The notes beneath the pieces were generated by a model that was given only the letters and a program-made list of their open reading frames with translations, had not been told where the DNA came from and made no database searches. Shown piece after piece: positions 18,102 to 27,740 of a stretch of 64,000 bases of DNA. Positions within the stretch are counted from its first letter, which is position 1. Each line of letters opens with the position of its first letter. A program made the translations under genes and the position numbers. Source of the DNA: Vibrio echinoideorum (GTDB taxonomy: Bacteria > Pseudomonadota > Gammaproteobacteria > Enterobacterales > Vibrionaceae); contig NZ_AP025483.1 in assembly GCF_024347455.1 (NCBI RefSeq), positions 744,001 to 808,000 of the forward strand, written 5' to 3'.

Positions 18102-18758
18102 ATGTTCACAGGAATTGTAGAAACCGTAGGTACATTGAGTGCTATTACTCCCCGCGGAGAAGACATTACCGTAACGGTTAACGTTGGTAAGCTTGATATG
18201 GCCGACGTTAAACTTGGTGACAGTATTGCCACCAACGGAGTTTGTTTGACGGTTGTTGAATTCAATGACCATAGCTACAGTGCAGACCTATCGCTTGAGA
18301 CCCTGAAAAAAACGGGTTTTGTGGATTACCAAGCAGGCGATAAGGTTAACCTAGAAAAAGCGATGCTGCCGACGACACGTTTCGGTGGTCATATCGTGTC
18401 TGGTCACGTTGATGGTGTGGGCGAGATTGTTGAGCGTAACCAAGTTGGACGTGCGATTGAGTTCTGGGTAGAAATGCCCGCTGAAATCTCAAAGTACGTG
18501 GCTCAGAAAGGTTCAATCACAGTTGATGGTATAAGCCTTACGGTGAACGATTTACGTAAAAATGCATTTAAGTTAACCATCGTTCCTCACACCTCGTCAG
18601 AAACAACCATCGACCAATTCAATGTCGGTCGTAAAGTGAATCTAGAAGTCGATGTATTGGCGCGTTATATGGAGCGTCTATTACAAGGTCAACAGCAAGA
18701 GTCTGAGCCTGAATCTCGATTGACGATGGAATTCTTACAGCAGAATGGTTTTGCCTAA
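18102..18758 (+). CDS. ribE: Riboflavin synthase alpha subunit RibE
   Basis: Dismutates two 6,7-dimethyl-8-ribityllumazines into riboflavin and the pyrimidine precursor. 218 residues built from two lumazine-binding barrels (about 1-97 and 98-200); the canonical start MFTGIVETVG fixes the start at 18102 rather than the upstream in-frame ATG at 18069. The second-barrel motif FGGHIVSGHVDGVG is near 91-104. Called ribC in E. coli. Part of the riboflavin cluster; no FMN riboswitch is visible upstream. Confidence 0.94.
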   Translation: MFTGIVETVGTLSAITPRGEDITVTVNVGKLDMADVKLGDSIATNGVCLTVVEFNDHSYSADLSLETLKKTGFVDYQAGDKVNLEKAMLPTTRFGGHIVSGHVDGVGEIVERNQVGRAIEFWVEMPAEISKYVAQKGSITVDGISLTVNDLRKNAFKLTIVPHTSSETTIDQFNVGRKVNLEVDVLARYMERLLQGQQQESEPESRLTMEFLQQNGFA

Positions 18759-18865
18759 TAACTTTTACTCAGTCTCCAAATAGCACTTTGTAAAAGCTAA
18801 GCAATATCATCAGGTTTAAATATGTCGGTTCTAGGAAGCAGAACCATTTCAAAGGATATAAAACA

Positions 18866-19975
18866 ATGCCAATTAGTACTCCTCAAGAAATTATTGAAGA
18901 CATTCGCCTAGGAAAAATGGTTATCCTGATGGATGATGAAGATCGCGAAAATGAAGGCGATCTTATCATGGCAGCAGAACATGTAACGCCAGAAGCCATT
19001 AACTTCATGGCGATGTATGGCCGCGGCTTAATCTGTCTAACTCTTACCAAAGAGCGTTCAAACCGTATGGGTCTAGCGCCTATGGTTCAAGACAACAACG
19101 CGCAGTACACCACAAACTTTACGGTTTCAATTGAAGCAGCTGAAGGTGTAACTACAGGTATCTCTGCATCAGACCGTGCAGTTACCGTTCAAGCAGCAGT
19201 GGCAAAAGATGCGAAAGCGGCTGACTTAGTTCAACCTGGTCATATCTTCCCGCTGACAGCTCAAGAAGGCGGCGTTCTAACGCGTGCTGGCCACACAGAA
19301 GCTGGTTGTGATTTAGCTCGTCTAGCCGGTTGTGAGCCTGCTTCAGTTATCGTTGAGATCCTAAACGACGATGGCACCATGGCTCGTCGCCCTGATCTTG
19401 AAGTGTTCGCTGAAAAACACGATATCAAACTAGGCACGATTGCTGACTTGATTGAATACCGCAACAACACTGAAACGACAATTGAGCGTGTAGCACAGTG
19501 CCACCTGCCAACAGAGTTTGGTGATTTCGAGCTAGTGACTTACCGCGACACGATTGATAACCAGATCCACTACGCGATGCAAAAAGGCGACCTGTCTGAG
19601 GGGGCTCCTTTAGTGCGTGTTCACCTGCACGATACGTTCACCGATCTGCTTCATTCAGATCGTGGTACCGAGCGTAGCTGGTCGCTAGATAAAGCGATGA
19701 AGCGTATTGGTGACGAAGGCGGCGTGTTGGTTATTCTGGGTAACGAAGAGTCGTCTGATTCTTTGATCCACAAAGTGAAGACATTCGAAGCTCAAGATAA
19801 GAATGAGCAACCAACCATGGCTAAGAAGCAGGGTACCTCTCGTCGTGTTGGCGTAGGTTCTCAGATTCTACAAGACCTAGGCGTTCACGATATGCGTTTG
19901 TTGTCTTCAAGCTCTAAGCGTTACCACGCATTGGGTGGCTTTGGTCTTAACGTTGTTGAGTACGTTTGTGAATAA
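18866..19975 (+). CDS. DHBP synthase with degenerate GTP cyclohydrolase II-like tail (RibBX type)
   Basis: Makes 3,4-dihydroxy-2-butanone 4-phosphate for riboflavin. 369 residues. The N-terminal RibB domain (about 1-205) is intact, with [12 protein letters not shown] at about 22-33 and HTEAGCDLA carrying active-site residues. The C-terminal domain follows the fold of GTP cyclohydrolase II ([12 protein letters not shown] for the RVHSECLTGD region) but lacks the three zinc cysteines and the HRQEGRNIGL arginine loop, so it should not hydrolyse GTP. This matches the proteobacterial 'RibX' variant. Do not annotate it as ribBA; a separate RibA is expected elsewhere in the genome. Confidence 0.88.
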   Translation: MPISTPQEIIEDIRLGKMVILMDDEDRENEGDLIMAAEHVTPEAINFMAMYGRGLICLTLTKERSNRMGLAPMVQDNNAQYTTNFTVSIEAAEGVTTGISASDRAVTVQAAVAKDAKAADLVQPGHIFPLTAQEGGVLTRAGHTEAGCDLARLAGCEPASVIVEILNDDGTMARRPDLEVFAEKHDIKLGTIADLIEYRNNTETTIERVAQCHLPTEFGDFELVTYRDTIDNQIHYAMQKGDLSEGAPLVRVHLHDTFTDLLHSDRGTERSWSLDKAMKRIGDEGGVLVILGNEESSDSLIHKVKTFEAQDKNEQPTMAKKQGTSRRVGVGSQILQDLGVHDMRLLSSSSKRYHALGGFGLNVVEYVCE

Positions 19976-20034
19976 GACTTGGGTGCATAAGCTTTGTATG
20001 AGCAAGCACGCCTGTTCTCGTTTCAATATAGATC

Positions 20035-20112
20035 GCTGCGACATAGGTCGTAGCAACATAATTCACGGATGATTTTAGTTGCTCTTTTGGTTGTAAATAA
20101 TGCCAAAAGAGC
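20035..20112. other. Two hairpins in the ribBX-ribH spacer
   Basis: GCTGCGAC-ATAG-GTCGTAGC at 20035-20054 and a stronger 10-bp stem GCTCTTTTGG / CCAAAAGAGC at 20081-20112. Neither has a proper T run downstream on the plus strand, so their role as terminators is uncertain. No RFN core is seen. Confidence 0.5.
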
Positions 20113-20260
20113 AAAGTAGGGAAGCTTGATTTGCTCTGTGACAAATGAACGAGCTTTTCTGCTTGCTGTTCCTATATGTTTGGGAGCAACGCTGCACTAT
20201 CATCTTTACATCTCCGGCGTCTGCTCTGCTAAATTAGCATTAGATATTGCTCACAGTTTT

Positions 20261-20270
20261 GTGCTAGAAT
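20261..20270 (+). promoter_or_regulatory. Extended -10 promoter for ribH-nusB
   Basis: GTGCTAGAAT contains TGn followed by TAGAAT (20265-20270), an extended -10, 42 bp before the ribH start. It suggests that ribH-nusB can be transcribed independently of ribBX. Confidence 0.45.
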
Positions 20271-20311
20271 CCGGCGATTCTCACTTGATGAAAATAGTTA
20301 AAGGAAGGCTT

Positions 20312-20782
20312 ATGAAAGTGATCGAGGGTGGCTTCCCAGCGCCAAATGCAAAAATTGCTATCGTTATTGCTCGTTTCAACAGTTTTATTAACGAAAGTTT
20401 ACTTTCTGGTGCAATCGATACTTTAAAGCGTCACGGACAAGTAAGCGAAGACAACATCACTGTTGTTCGATGCCCTGGTGCAGTAGAACTTCCACTTGTA
20501 GCGCAGCGCGTTGCAAAAACGGGTAAGTTCGATGCGATTGTATCTCTTGGTACAGTAATTCGTGGCGGTACACCTCACTTTGACTATGTTTGTAGTGAAT
20601 GTAATAAAGGTTTGGCACAAGTGTCTCTGGAATTTTCTCTTCCAGTAGCGTTTGGTGTTCTTACTGTTGATACGATCGATCAAGCTATTGAACGCGCAGG
20701 AACCAAGGCTGGTAATAAGGGTGCAGAAGCAGCACTTAGCGCACTTGAGATGATCAACGTTCTTTCTGAAATCGATTCCTAA
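20312..20782 (+). CDS. ribH: 6,7-dimethyl-8-ribityllumazine synthase RibH
   Basis: Condenses the RibD product with DHBP to lumazine. 156 residues, same as E. coli. Start [18 protein letters not shown] at 20312 with AAGGAAGG upstream; the longer upstream frame has no counterpart in the family. Active-site elements: ARFNSFI near 20-26, [11 protein letters not shown] near 50-60, and [14 protein letters not shown] with the catalytic His near 88. The stop codon overlaps the nusB start by one base (TAATG), indicating translational coupling. Confidence 0.95.
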   Translation: MKVIEGGFPAPNAKIAIVIARFNSFINESLLSGAIDTLKRHGQVSEDNITVVRCPGAVELPLVAQRVAKTGKFDAIVSLGTVIRGGTPHFDYVCSECNKGLAQVSLEFSLPVAFGVLTVDTIDQAIERAGTKAGNKGAEAALSALEMINVLSEIDS

Positions 20783-21249
20783 TGGGGGCCAGTGTGAAAC
20801 CAGCCGCACGTCGTAACGCACGTCAATTTGCTCTACAAGCAATTTACTCTTGGCAAATTACTAAAGAAAATATTGCTACCGTTGAAGAACAGTTCTTATC
20901 TGGTGGTAAGTATGATGAAGAAGAGCATCATGCCGCAGAACCTGCGCTAGCTATGCCAGAAACAGACGTTGCATACTTCCGCGACCTGCTAACTGGTGTT
21001 GCTCTTAACCACATGGAACTTGATAGCAAGCTTCGTCCATTCGTATCTCGCCCAATGCAAGATCTCGATTTGATGGAACTAGCGCTTCTACGTTTAGCTA
21101 TGTACGAGATGACTCGTCGCGAAGATGTACCATATAAAGTGGTTATCAACGAAGCTATCGAGCTTGCAAAAGTATTTGCAGCAGAAGACAGCCATAAGTT
21201 TGTTAACGGTGTGCTTGATAAAGCAGCGCCGCACGTTCGTAAGAAATAA
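20782..21249 (+). CDS. nusB: Transcription antitermination factor NusB
   Basis: Binds boxA RNA together with NusE (S10) in ribosomal RNA antitermination. 155 all-helical residues, with the typical [16 protein letters not shown] opening and the conserved C-terminal [14 protein letters not shown] and FVNGVLDK motifs. Compared with E. coli (139) it has a short acidic/His insertion around residues 40-52 ([11 protein letters not shown]). Overlaps ribH by one base; ends in a terminator at 21271. Confidence 0.95.
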   Translation: MGASVKPAARRNARQFALQAIYSWQITKENIATVEEQFLSGGKYDEEEHHAAEPALAMPETDVAYFRDLLTGVALNHMELDSKLRPFVSRPMQDLDLMELALLRLAMYEMTRREDVPYKVVINEAIELAKVFAAEDSHKFVNGVLDKAAPHVRKK

Positions 21250-21270
21250 GACGTTCGTATATTGAATCTA

Positions 21271-21299
21271 AAGGTCAGCTCTCATGCTGGCCTTTTTTG
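21271..21299 (+). terminator. Terminator after nusB
   Basis: AAGGTCAGC, loop TCTCAT, GCTGGCCTTTTTT. Confidence 0.88.
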
Positions 21300-21312
21300 T
21301 AACTAAATTATC

Positions 21313-21491
21313 GTAATATCAATCGTAGTAAATAACTGGTCACCCTAGCTTGCTAAAACGCTCGATAACTGCGTTAGAGTTTTTAATTGTAGAATAACTA
21401 CTTATCGAAACTTCTTGTCGAAAAGAGCTGCCTTGTTCTCAAGCCTTTTCCCTACGCTAATTTTGATCACTTACTTACTGTGATTGGTATA
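21313..21491. repeat. MITE-like Vibrio intergenic repeat with terminal inverted repeats
   Basis: About 180 bp bounded by ATATCAATCGTAGTAAATAA on the left and the inverted counterpart ending CTGTGATTGGTAT on the right (about 18 of 25 positions pair). The interior has an AACGCTCGATAACTGCGTTA segment and short internal dyads but no ORF. A single end recurs at 17970. Such elements are common in marine Vibrio intergenic regions; the mobilising transposase, if any, is unknown. Confidence 0.65.
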
Positions 21492-21531
21492 ATTACTGTG
21501 ATTTGTATGAAGACCAAAAATAGGGCATGTG

Positions 21532-22506
21532 ATGTCTGGCGAATTTAACCTGATTGAAAAATATTTTGTAAATCGACAACCACAACGTAAAGATGTGCTT
21601 TTGGCTGCGGGCGATGATTGTGCTTTGGTCAAAGCACCTGGCAATGTTGAGATTGCGATCAGCACCGACACCTTAGTCGCAGGCACACATTTCTTAGCAG
21701 AGGCTAGCCCTGCTTGGGTGGCACATAAAGCTTTGGCTTCAAACATTAGCGATCTTGCCGCTATGGGCGCGACGCCTGCATGGGTGTCTTTTGCGTTAAC
21801 TATGCCTGAAGTCGATGAAGCGTGGCTTGCCCCATTTTGTGATTCCTTTTTTAAACTTGCAGACTACTTTGGTATTCAGTTAATTGGCGGTGATACGACC
21901 AAAGGGCCGTTAAGTCTGACATTGACTGTGCAAGGCTTTGTGCCTGAAGGGCGAGCACTACGCAGAGATGGCGCTAAAGTTGGCGACTGGATTTACGTTA
22001 CGGGTAATCTAGGGGACAGCAAAGCAGGTCTAGAAGTGTTACTTGACCCTGAGCAGAATAAAGCTAAACCTTATGCTCTCAAGCTTGAAGAGCGACACTA
22101 CCTGAGCGCCCCTCGAGTTTTAGCAGGTCAAGCATTAGTAAGCCTTGCTTCGTCTGCTATTGACATCTCTGATGGTGTTATTGCTGATTTAAAACATATC
22201 CTCAAACGTTCTCAGGTTGGTGCGAGCATTGATGTAAGCACGCTACCAATCTCTCCAGAATTACGCCAATTCGCTTCTGATATTACTTCGGCTCAGCAAT
22301 ATGCCCTCACCAGTGGTGAAGAGTACGAATTGTGCTTTACTGTACCTGAAGAAAATAAAGGTTCATTGGAAAGTGCTTTGTCACACACTGGAACAAAAGT
22401 CACCTGCATTGGCCAGATAAGACCTGTAGAATATTTTGAATTACACAATAATGGTGAACCACTGAGTTGGAACTTAACTGGTTACGATCACTTTAAGGTT
22501 AATTGA
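21532..22506 (+). CDS. thiL: Thiamine-monophosphate kinase ThiL
   Basis: Last step of thiamine diphosphate synthesis. 324 residues starting MSGEFNLIEKYF, as in E. coli ThiL (325); a GTG three bases upstream is an alternative. PurM/SelD-like ATP fold: GDDCALV near 28-34, STDTLVAGTHF near 46-56, SDLAAMGATPAWV near 74-86, GGDTTKGPLSLTL near 120-132. Ends within the TGATG overlap with pgpA, so the two are translationally coupled. The promoter must lie in or just after the repeat element at 21313. Confidence 0.94.
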   Translation: MSGEFNLIEKYFVNRQPQRKDVLLAAGDDCALVKAPGNVEIAISTDTLVAGTHFLAEASPAWVAHKALASNISDLAAMGATPAWVSFALTMPEVDEAWLAPFCDSFFKLADYFGIQLIGGDTTKGPLSLTLTVQGFVPEGRALRRDGAKVGDWIYVTGNLGDSKAGLEVLLDPEQNKAKPYALKLEERHYLSAPRVLAGQALVSLASSAIDISDGVIADLKHILKRSQVGASIDVSTLPISPELRQFASDITSAQQYALTSGEEYELCFTVPEENKGSLESALSHTGTKVTCIGQIRPVEYFELHNNGEPLSWNLTGYDHFKVN

Positions 22507-23012
22507 TGACAAACCCACTTTCTCTTATTTCTCTTAAAAATCCTTGGCACTTATTGGCAACGGGTTTTGGTAGTGGCTTATCGCCGATTATTCCCGGCAC
22601 CATGGGCACGCTTGCGTCGATCCCATTTTATCTATTGCTGGTTCAGTTACCTTTCCCTATTTATGTCATTCTTGTGGTTGTGAGCTGCATTATTGGTATC
22701 AAAATATGCCAAGTGACGTCTGATGACATGGGCGTGCACGATCACGGCTCTATTGTATGGGATGAGTTTGCGGGCTTTTGGATCACCATGGGCCTAGTGC
22801 CGTTGTTGGGTATTCCTGTTAATGATTGGAAATGGCTATTCGCTGGCTTTGTTCTGTTTCGTTTTTTCGATATGGTAAAGCCTTGGCCAATTGGTTGGTT
22901 AGACAAGCGAGTTCACGGCGGCTTAGGTATCATGATTGATGATATCGTGGCGGGTATTATGGCGGCGATTTCGCTGTATGCAGTGGCTCATTTTTCAGGT
23001 TGGCTCGTTTAA
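22506..23012 (+). CDS. pgpA: Phosphatidylglycerophosphatase A
   Basis: Inner-membrane lipid phosphatase that dephosphorylates phosphatidylglycerophosphate. 168 residues with three to four membrane segments; family motifs GSGLSPIIPGTMGTLASIP near 21-39, HDHGSIVWDEFAG near 79-91 and FRFFDMVKPWPIGWLD near 118-133 carry the conserved acidic and histidine residues. The start at 22506 overlaps the thiL stop by one base. Order nusB-thiL-pgpA matches E. coli. Confidence 0.93.
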   Translation: MTNPLSLISLKNPWHLLATGFGSGLSPIIPGTMGTLASIPFYLLLVQLPFPIYVILVVVSCIIGIKICQVTSDDMGVHDHGSIVWDEFAGFWITMGLVPLLGIPVNDWKWLFAGFVLFRFFDMVKPWPIGWLDKRVHGGLGIMIDDIVAGIMAAISLYAVAHFSGWLV

Positions 23013-23062
23013 GAATCAATATCCAAAGCACTGATGATAATAGATAAAAACAAGGAATTACA

Positions 23063-23422
23063 ATGTCTAAGAAGATTTACTGCGTTGCTCAATTTCAGCC
23101 TAAAGAAGGCAAATTGAACGAGTTGTTTGAAGTGCTAAAGTCACTAGAGCCAAACACAATGCGTGAAGACGGTTGTATCCAATATACAGTGACTCGTCAC
23201 ATCAAGAGCCCATTTGCTGAAGGTGAGAGTTTCCCTATCGCATTCAATGAAATCTGGGCAGACAACGAGGCATTTGAAGCTCACTGTCAGCGTAATGAAA
23301 TCCAACAGTTCTTCCAAGAACAGTGCGTTGAAGAGACGGGGTTAGTCGAGAAGTTCAATGTTGCTATCTACTCTGACGAACCAGAGAACTATGACGCGCC
23401 AGTACTTAAGCCTTGTTGTTAA
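23063..23422 (+). CDS. Antibiotic-biosynthesis-monooxygenase-like (ABM) protein, YgiN type
   Basis: A 119-residue dimeric alpha/beta-barrel protein of the ABM superfamily. Opens with the KIYCVAQFQPKEGKLNELFEVL-like first strand and helix, followed by GCIQYTVTR and FNEIWADNEAFEAHCQ segments typical of quinone- or small-phenol-acting YgiN relatives. It ends in a CC pair. Function unknown; name from the family only. It follows pgpA at 50 bp with its own ribosome-binding site, and is closed by the terminator at 23492. Confidence 0.78.
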   Translation: MSKKIYCVAQFQPKEGKLNELFEVLKSLEPNTMREDGCIQYTVTRHIKSPFAEGESFPIAFNEIWADNEAFEAHCQRNEIQQFFQEQCVEETGLVEKFNVAIYSDEPENYDAPVLKPCC

Positions 23423-23491
23423 GGTTAGTAAGCTAAGGTTTTAACGAATAAGTTTTTTAGTCGATAAGACTTTAGTTAATCGACACATACT

Positions 23492-23522
23492 AAAAAGGTT
23501 GACCCTAGGGCCAACCTTTTTT
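23492..23522. terminator. Bidirectional terminator between ABM gene and dxs
   Basis: AAAAAGGTTGRCCC/GGGYCAACCTTTTT-type symmetric hairpin with flanking A and T runs; serves both converging units. Confidence 0.9.
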
Positions 23523-23612
23523 GATTTTGCTGTTTAGCTAAAGACTCACTTAGCTGGGTATTTACTTAGTTAGATGTTGACCTAGTAAACACCTACTTAC
23601 CTTGTAAAGAAT

Positions 23613-25496
23613 CTATTTAGCTAGATAAGCCGCGATTGATTGCTCAATCCCTTTAACATCTAAGCCAAGCTCTTCGTGCAGTTCACCTTGAGTACCTTGA
23701 GCAATAAATTTGTCTGGTAAGCCAAGGTTCAATACGGGCATCAGTAGTTTCTCTTTCATCAAGAATTCAACCACCCCAGAGCCTGCACCACCTGCAATTG
23801 CGTTCTCTTCGATAGTCACGAGGACATCGTGATCAGCAGCAAGTTGTTTGATCAGAGCTTCATCTAGCGGTTTCACAAAACGCATGTCTGCAACTGTCGC
23901 ATCGATAGTGTCTGCGGTTTGAAGTGCACTCTCAAGGAAAGTACCAAAGCTCAGGATAGCGACCTTCGAGCCATCTTTTGCTTTTTCGCTTTCGCGAACG
24001 ATACGACCTTTACCAATCTCAAGCGCAGTAAACTCACTTTGAATCTCAGTACCCATACCATTACCACGAGGGTAACGAACGGCACTTGGACCTGTGTGCT
24101 GGTGGCCGGTGTAAAGCATTTGGCGACATTCGTTTTCGTCGCTTGGTGCCATGATCACCATGTTTGGAATGCAGCGCATAAAGCTTAAGTCGAACGCACC
24201 TTGGTGTGTTTGACCATCCGCTCCGACAAGACCTGCACGGTCAATCGCGAACATAACCGGTAGATCCATGATGGCAACATCGTGGATCAGTTGATCGTAG
24301 CCACGTTGCAAGAAAGTCGAGTAAATAGCGACAATCGGCTTATCACCCGCAATCGCCATACCGGTGGCTAGCGTCACAGCGTGCTGCTCAGCAATCGCTA
24401 CATCAAAGTACTGTTCTGGGTATTCTTTAGAGAAACGAACCATACCAGAACCTTCACGCATTGCAGGCGTGATCGCCATTAGCTTAGGATCTTGAGCGGC
24501 CATATCACATAGGAAGTCGCCAAAAATCTTAGAGAAAGTTGGTTTAGAGCTGGTGCTCTTAGGCAGACTTGAATGTGCCGGATCGAATTTAGGTACGCCA
24601 TGGTAGCCAATTGGATCTTTCTCAGCTGGCTCGTAGCCTTTGCCTTTCTTCGTCATGATATGCAGGAACTGAGGACCTTTAAGATCTCTCATGTTCTTGA
24701 GCGTTTTAATCAGCTCATTCACATCGTGACCATCAATTGGACCAATGTAGTTGAAGCCTAGCTCTTCGAACATGGTGCCAGGGACAACCATGCCTTTTAG
24801 ATGTTCTTCTGTACGACGAACGAGCTCTTTAATCGGCGGAACGCCTGATAGCACTTTCTTGCCACCCTCACGAATAGACGTGTAAAGACTGCCAGAAAGA
24901 ACTTGAGCTAGGTGGTTGTTTAGAGCACCGACGTTTTCAGAGATCGACATCTCGTTATCATTAAGGATAACCAGCATGTCATTGTGAATATCGCCCGCGT
25001 GGTTCATTGCTTCGAAAGCCATACCTGCGGTAATCGCGCCATCACCAATAACGCTTACGACTTTACGATTCTTACCTTCTTTCTTCGCACTGATCGCCAT
25101 CCCAAGTCCGGCACTGATCGATGTTGAAGAGTGACCAACAGATAGGGTGTCGTATTCGCTCTCTTGTCGCCATGGGAATGGGTGCAATCCATCTTTCTGA
25201 CGGATAGTCGACAAGCGGTCACGACGACCAGTAAGAATTTTGTGCGGGTATGCTTGGTGGCCAACATCCCAAACCAATTGGTCAAAAGGAGTGTTGTACA
25301 CATAGTGCAGAGCAACTGTTAGCTCTACCGTACCTAAGCCTGACGCTAAGTGACCACTTGACTGGCTCACTGAGTTAAGAAGATAGGTGCGTAATTCATC
25401 ACAAAGCTGTGTTAGCGTCTCTTTCGGAAGTAGACGCAAATCCTCTGGCTTATCAGCCAAAGCAAGAGTTGGGTACTTTGATATATCAAGAGTCAT
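23613..25496 (-). CDS. dxs: 1-deoxy-D-xylulose-5-phosphate synthase
   Basis: First step of the MEP isoprenoid pathway, thiamine-diphosphate dependent; joins pyruvate and glyceraldehyde 3-phosphate. 627 residues (E. coli 620). Transketolase-like: [11 protein letters not shown] near 80, [18 protein letters not shown] (thiamine-diphosphate motif) near 151-168, catalytic glutamate in [11 protein letters not shown] near 370, and [18 protein letters not shown] near 415. Third gene of the xseB-ispA-dxs operon, 21 bp after ispA. Degenerate TTAGCTA-type repeats fill the gap between its stop and the terminator. Confidence 0.97.
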   Translation of the reverse strand: MTLDISKYPTLALADKPEDLRLLPKETLTQLCDELRTYLLNSVSQSSGHLASGLGTVELTVALHYVYNTPFDQLVWDVGHQAYPHKILTGRRDRLSTIRQKDGLHPFPWRQESEYDTLSVGHSSTSISAGLGMAISAKKEGKNRKVVSVIGDGAITAGMAFEAMNHAGDIHNDMLVILNDNEMSISENVGALNNHLAQVLSGSLYTSIREGGKKVLSGVPPIKELVRRTEEHLKGMVVPGTMFEELGFNYIGPIDGHDVNELIKTLKNMRDLKGPQFLHIMTKKGKGYEPAEKDPIGYHGVPKFDPAHSSLPKSTSSKPTFSKIFGDFLCDMAAQDPKLMAITPAMREGSGMVRFSKEYPEQYFDVAIAEQHAVTLATGMAIAGDKPIVAIYSTFLQRGYDQLIHDVAIMDLPVMFAIDRAGLVGADGQTHQGAFDLSFMRCIPNMVIMAPSDENECRQMLYTGHQHTGPSAVRYPRGNGMGTEIQSEFTALEIGKGRIVRESEKAKDGSKVAILSFGTFLESALQTADTIDATVADMRFVKPLDEALIKQLAADHDVLVTIEENAIAGGAGSGVVEFLMKEKLLMPVLNLGLPDKFIAQGTQGELHEELGLDVKGIEQSIAAYLAK

Positions 25497-25517
25497 AGGT
25501 AATGCGCGCTTATTGTC

Positions 25518-26414
25518 TTAGTTCTTGCGCTCGATGACGTATCGGGCGAACTCTTCGAGTAACTGGGTATTGTATGGGATTGCAGCCAAAGCTTGAAGCG
25601 CTTCCTGTAGCAGAGTTTGCGCTTTTTCTTGAGCGCCCTCTAAACCTAACAAAGAAGGATAGGTGCTTTTGTTCAAATCTTGGTCAGAACCTTGTGGTTT
25701 TCCCAAAGTTTCGGTGTCGCTGATGATATCTAAAATATCATCTTGAACCTGGAAGGCTAACCCGATTGCATCGGCGTACTTGTCTAATTGAGGCATGACT
25801 TCTAACGCTTTTTCACCAGCAGCCAGTGCACCTAAACGAATCGCACTCTTCATAAGAGCGCCCGTTTTATTACGGTGAACTTCTTCCAGTTCTTCTAACG
25901 TGACAGCGCGGTTTTCTGCTTCAATATCAAGCGCCTGACCGATACACATACCTTGAGCACCAGAGGCTTCAGCTAGGCGTTGAATCATTCGAACGCGATT
26001 GCTTTCCCCAGCAGCACTTAATGTGCCTTCTGCAAGTATAGTAAACGCGAGAGTTTGTAGTGCATCGCCAGTTAAAATGGCTGTCGCTTCATCGTATTTG
26101 ATGTGACAAGTCTGATGACCACGACGCAGTTCGTCGTCATCCATTGCTGGAAGGTCGTCGTGAATCAGAGAATAGGCATGAATACATTCGATTGCAGAAG
26201 CTGGAGTGTCGAGTTCTTCAGCGGTGCAGCCAAGCATTTCCCCTGTAATGTAGACAAGAAATGGACGTGCACGTTTGCCGCCTAAAAGTAATCCGTAACG
26301 CATCGCGTTGATAAGATTCTGATTTTGGTGTGGCAGGCGATCAAGCCAAAGGTTCAGTTGCTCGTTATTACGTGCTTGATAAGACAATAAAGTCTCAATC
26401 ATAGGGGATCTCAT
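25518..26414 (-). CDS. ispA: Farnesyl diphosphate synthase IspA
   Basis: Condenses isopentenyl and dimethylallyl diphosphates to farnesyl diphosphate. 298 residues; the aspartate-rich motifs DDLPAMDDD near 91-99 and DDILDIISD near 231-239 are intact, and GKRARPF near 47. The first ATG at 26414 or the second at 26402 could be used; neither has a clear ribosome-binding site, and translation coupling to xseB (8-bp gap) is likely. Operon xseB-ispA-dxs as in E. coli. Confidence 0.95.
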   Translation of the reverse strand: MRSPMIETLLSYQARNNEQLNLWLDRLPHQNQNLINAMRYGLLLGGKRARPFLVYITGEMLGCTAEELDTPASAIECIHAYSLIHDDLPAMDDDELRRGHQTCHIKYDEATAILTGDALQTLAFTILAEGTLSAAGESNRVRMIQRLAEASGAQGMCIGQALDIEAENRAVTLEELEEVHRNKTGALMKSAIRLGALAAGEKALEVMPQLDKYADAIGLAFQVQDDILDIISDTETLGKPQGSDQDLNKSTYPSLLGLEGAQEKAQTLLQEALQALAAIPYNTQLLEEFARYVIERKN

Positions 26415-26422
26415 ACAATTCG

Positions 26423-26665
26423 TTATTCAGGTTGTGGGTTAAAGTCGCTAAGTTCTGCATTTTGATCATTTTGCAGTAAGATGCTAACGCGTTGTTCAGC
26501 ATCGTTTAGTTTACTTTGACCAGCACGAGCGAGGGAGATGCCTCGTTCGAATTTTTTCAGCGCATCATCTAAAGCTAGATCACCATTTTCTAGTTGATCA
26601 ACCAAGCCATCAAGCTCTTCGATTGCTGCTTCAAAGCTCATATTTTCAGGTTTCTTAGTAGCCAT
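26423..26665 (-). CDS. xseB: Exodeoxyribonuclease VII small subunit
   Basis: 80 residues, same as E. coli XseB. Small helical subunit; several copies bind one XseA to form the single-strand exonuclease. Conserved SFEAAIEELDGLVDQLENG and LKKFERGISL motifs. First gene of the isoprenoid operon. Confidence 0.95.
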   Translation of the reverse strand: MATKKPENMSFEAAIEELDGLVDQLENGDLALDDALKKFERGISLARAGQSKLNDAEQRVSILLQNDQNAELSDFNPQPE

Positions 26666-26888
26666 AATAAATCTGCGTTTGGAAAGATGAACGAACGTTA
26701 CCCTAGGCCGTTGATATGGTCAAATGTAACCAATAAATTTTGCTAGAAAGTTCGTTTTTAAGGGACTTGAACTCACTTTGATTGAATAACCTTAGCTTTA
26801 TCGAGTTTATGCGCTACGGATAGGGCTAAAGTCGGCTAATAGTTGTGACTCAAAAACGAAAAGTGTGATACTTAGGCCAAGAATTTAC

Positions 26889-26915
26889 TAAAAGATCTTA
26901 TAGTCTGGCCGATAA
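26889..26915 (+). promoter_or_regulatory. Sigma-28 (FliA) promoter of pomAB
   Basis: TAAA at 26889-26892, 15 bp, then GCCGATAA at 26908-26915. This is an exact match to the flagellar sigma-28 consensus TAAA-N15-GCCGATAA, 48 bp upstream of the pomA start. Confidence 0.9.
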
Positions 26916-26963
26916 AAAGATTATCGTCGACGTAGAGCTACAAAAAAGCATGAGGAGTGCTCA

Positions 26964-27728
26964 GTGGATTTAGCAACCCTAATAGGTTTGATTGGTGGAT
27001 TTGCCTTTGTAATCATGGCAATGATCCTAGGTGGAAGCCTCGGGATGTTCTATGACACGACATCCATTTTGATCGTGGTGGGTGGTTCAACGTTTGTTGT
27101 TCTGATGAAGTTCACTATGGGGCAGTTCTTTGGCGCGACTAAAATTGCCGGCAAAGCATTTATGTTTAAAGCCGATGAGCCTGAAGATCTTATCGCTAAA
27201 GTCGTAGAGATGGCTGATGCAGCGCGTAAAGGCGGCTTCTTAGCACTCGAAGAGATGGAAATCAGTAATAGTTTTATGCAAAAAGGTATCGACCTATTGG
27301 TGGATGGCCATGATGGTGATGTGGTGCGTGCTGCACTGCAAAAAGACATCGCATTGACAACAGAGCGTCACGAGCAGGGCGCGAAAGTGTTCTCTGCATT
27401 TGGTGATGTTGCACCTGCGATGGGTATGATTGGCACCCTGGTTGGTTTGGTTGCTATGCTTTCGAACATGGATGATCCTAAAGCGATCGGCCCGGCAATG
27501 GCAGTTGCACTTTTAACCACGCTTTACGGTGCAATCCTTTCGAACATGGTGTTCTTCCCGATTGCAGACAAACTTGCCCTACGTCGTGACCAAGAGACGC
27601 TGAACCGTCGCTTGGTTATGGATGGCGTTTTAGCGATTCAAGATGGTCAGAACCCACGAGTTATTGATGGTTACCTGAAGAGCTACCTAAATGAAGGTAA
27701 GCGAACTATTGATGGTGAACCCGCGTAA
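26964..27728 (+). CDS. pomA: Sodium-driven flagellar stator protein PomA
   Basis: Inner-membrane stator subunit of the sodium-driven polar flagellar motor. 254 residues with four membrane helices (about 4-24, 29-50, 150-170, 180-203) and a large cytoplasmic loop between helices 2 and 3. That loop holds the charged residues that push on FliG (AARKGGFLALEEME). Close to V. alginolyticus PomA from the first residues (MDLATLIGLIGGFAFVI). GTG start at 26964 after GAGGAGTG. Transcribed from the sigma-28 promoter at 26889; pomB follows 12 bp downstream. Confidence 0.96.
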   Translation: MDLATLIGLIGGFAFVIMAMILGGSLGMFYDTTSILIVVGGSTFVVLMKFTMGQFFGATKIAGKAFMFKADEPEDLIAKVVEMADAARKGGFLALEEMEISNSFMQKGIDLLVDGHDGDVVRAALQKDIALTTERHEQGAKVFSAFGDVAPAMGMIGTLVGLVAMLSNMDDPKAIGPAMAVALLTTLYGAILSNMVFFPIADKLALRRDQETLNRRLVMDGVLAIQDGQNPRVIDGYLKSYLNEGKRTIDGEPA

Positions 27729-27740
27729 AAGGATTTGAAG

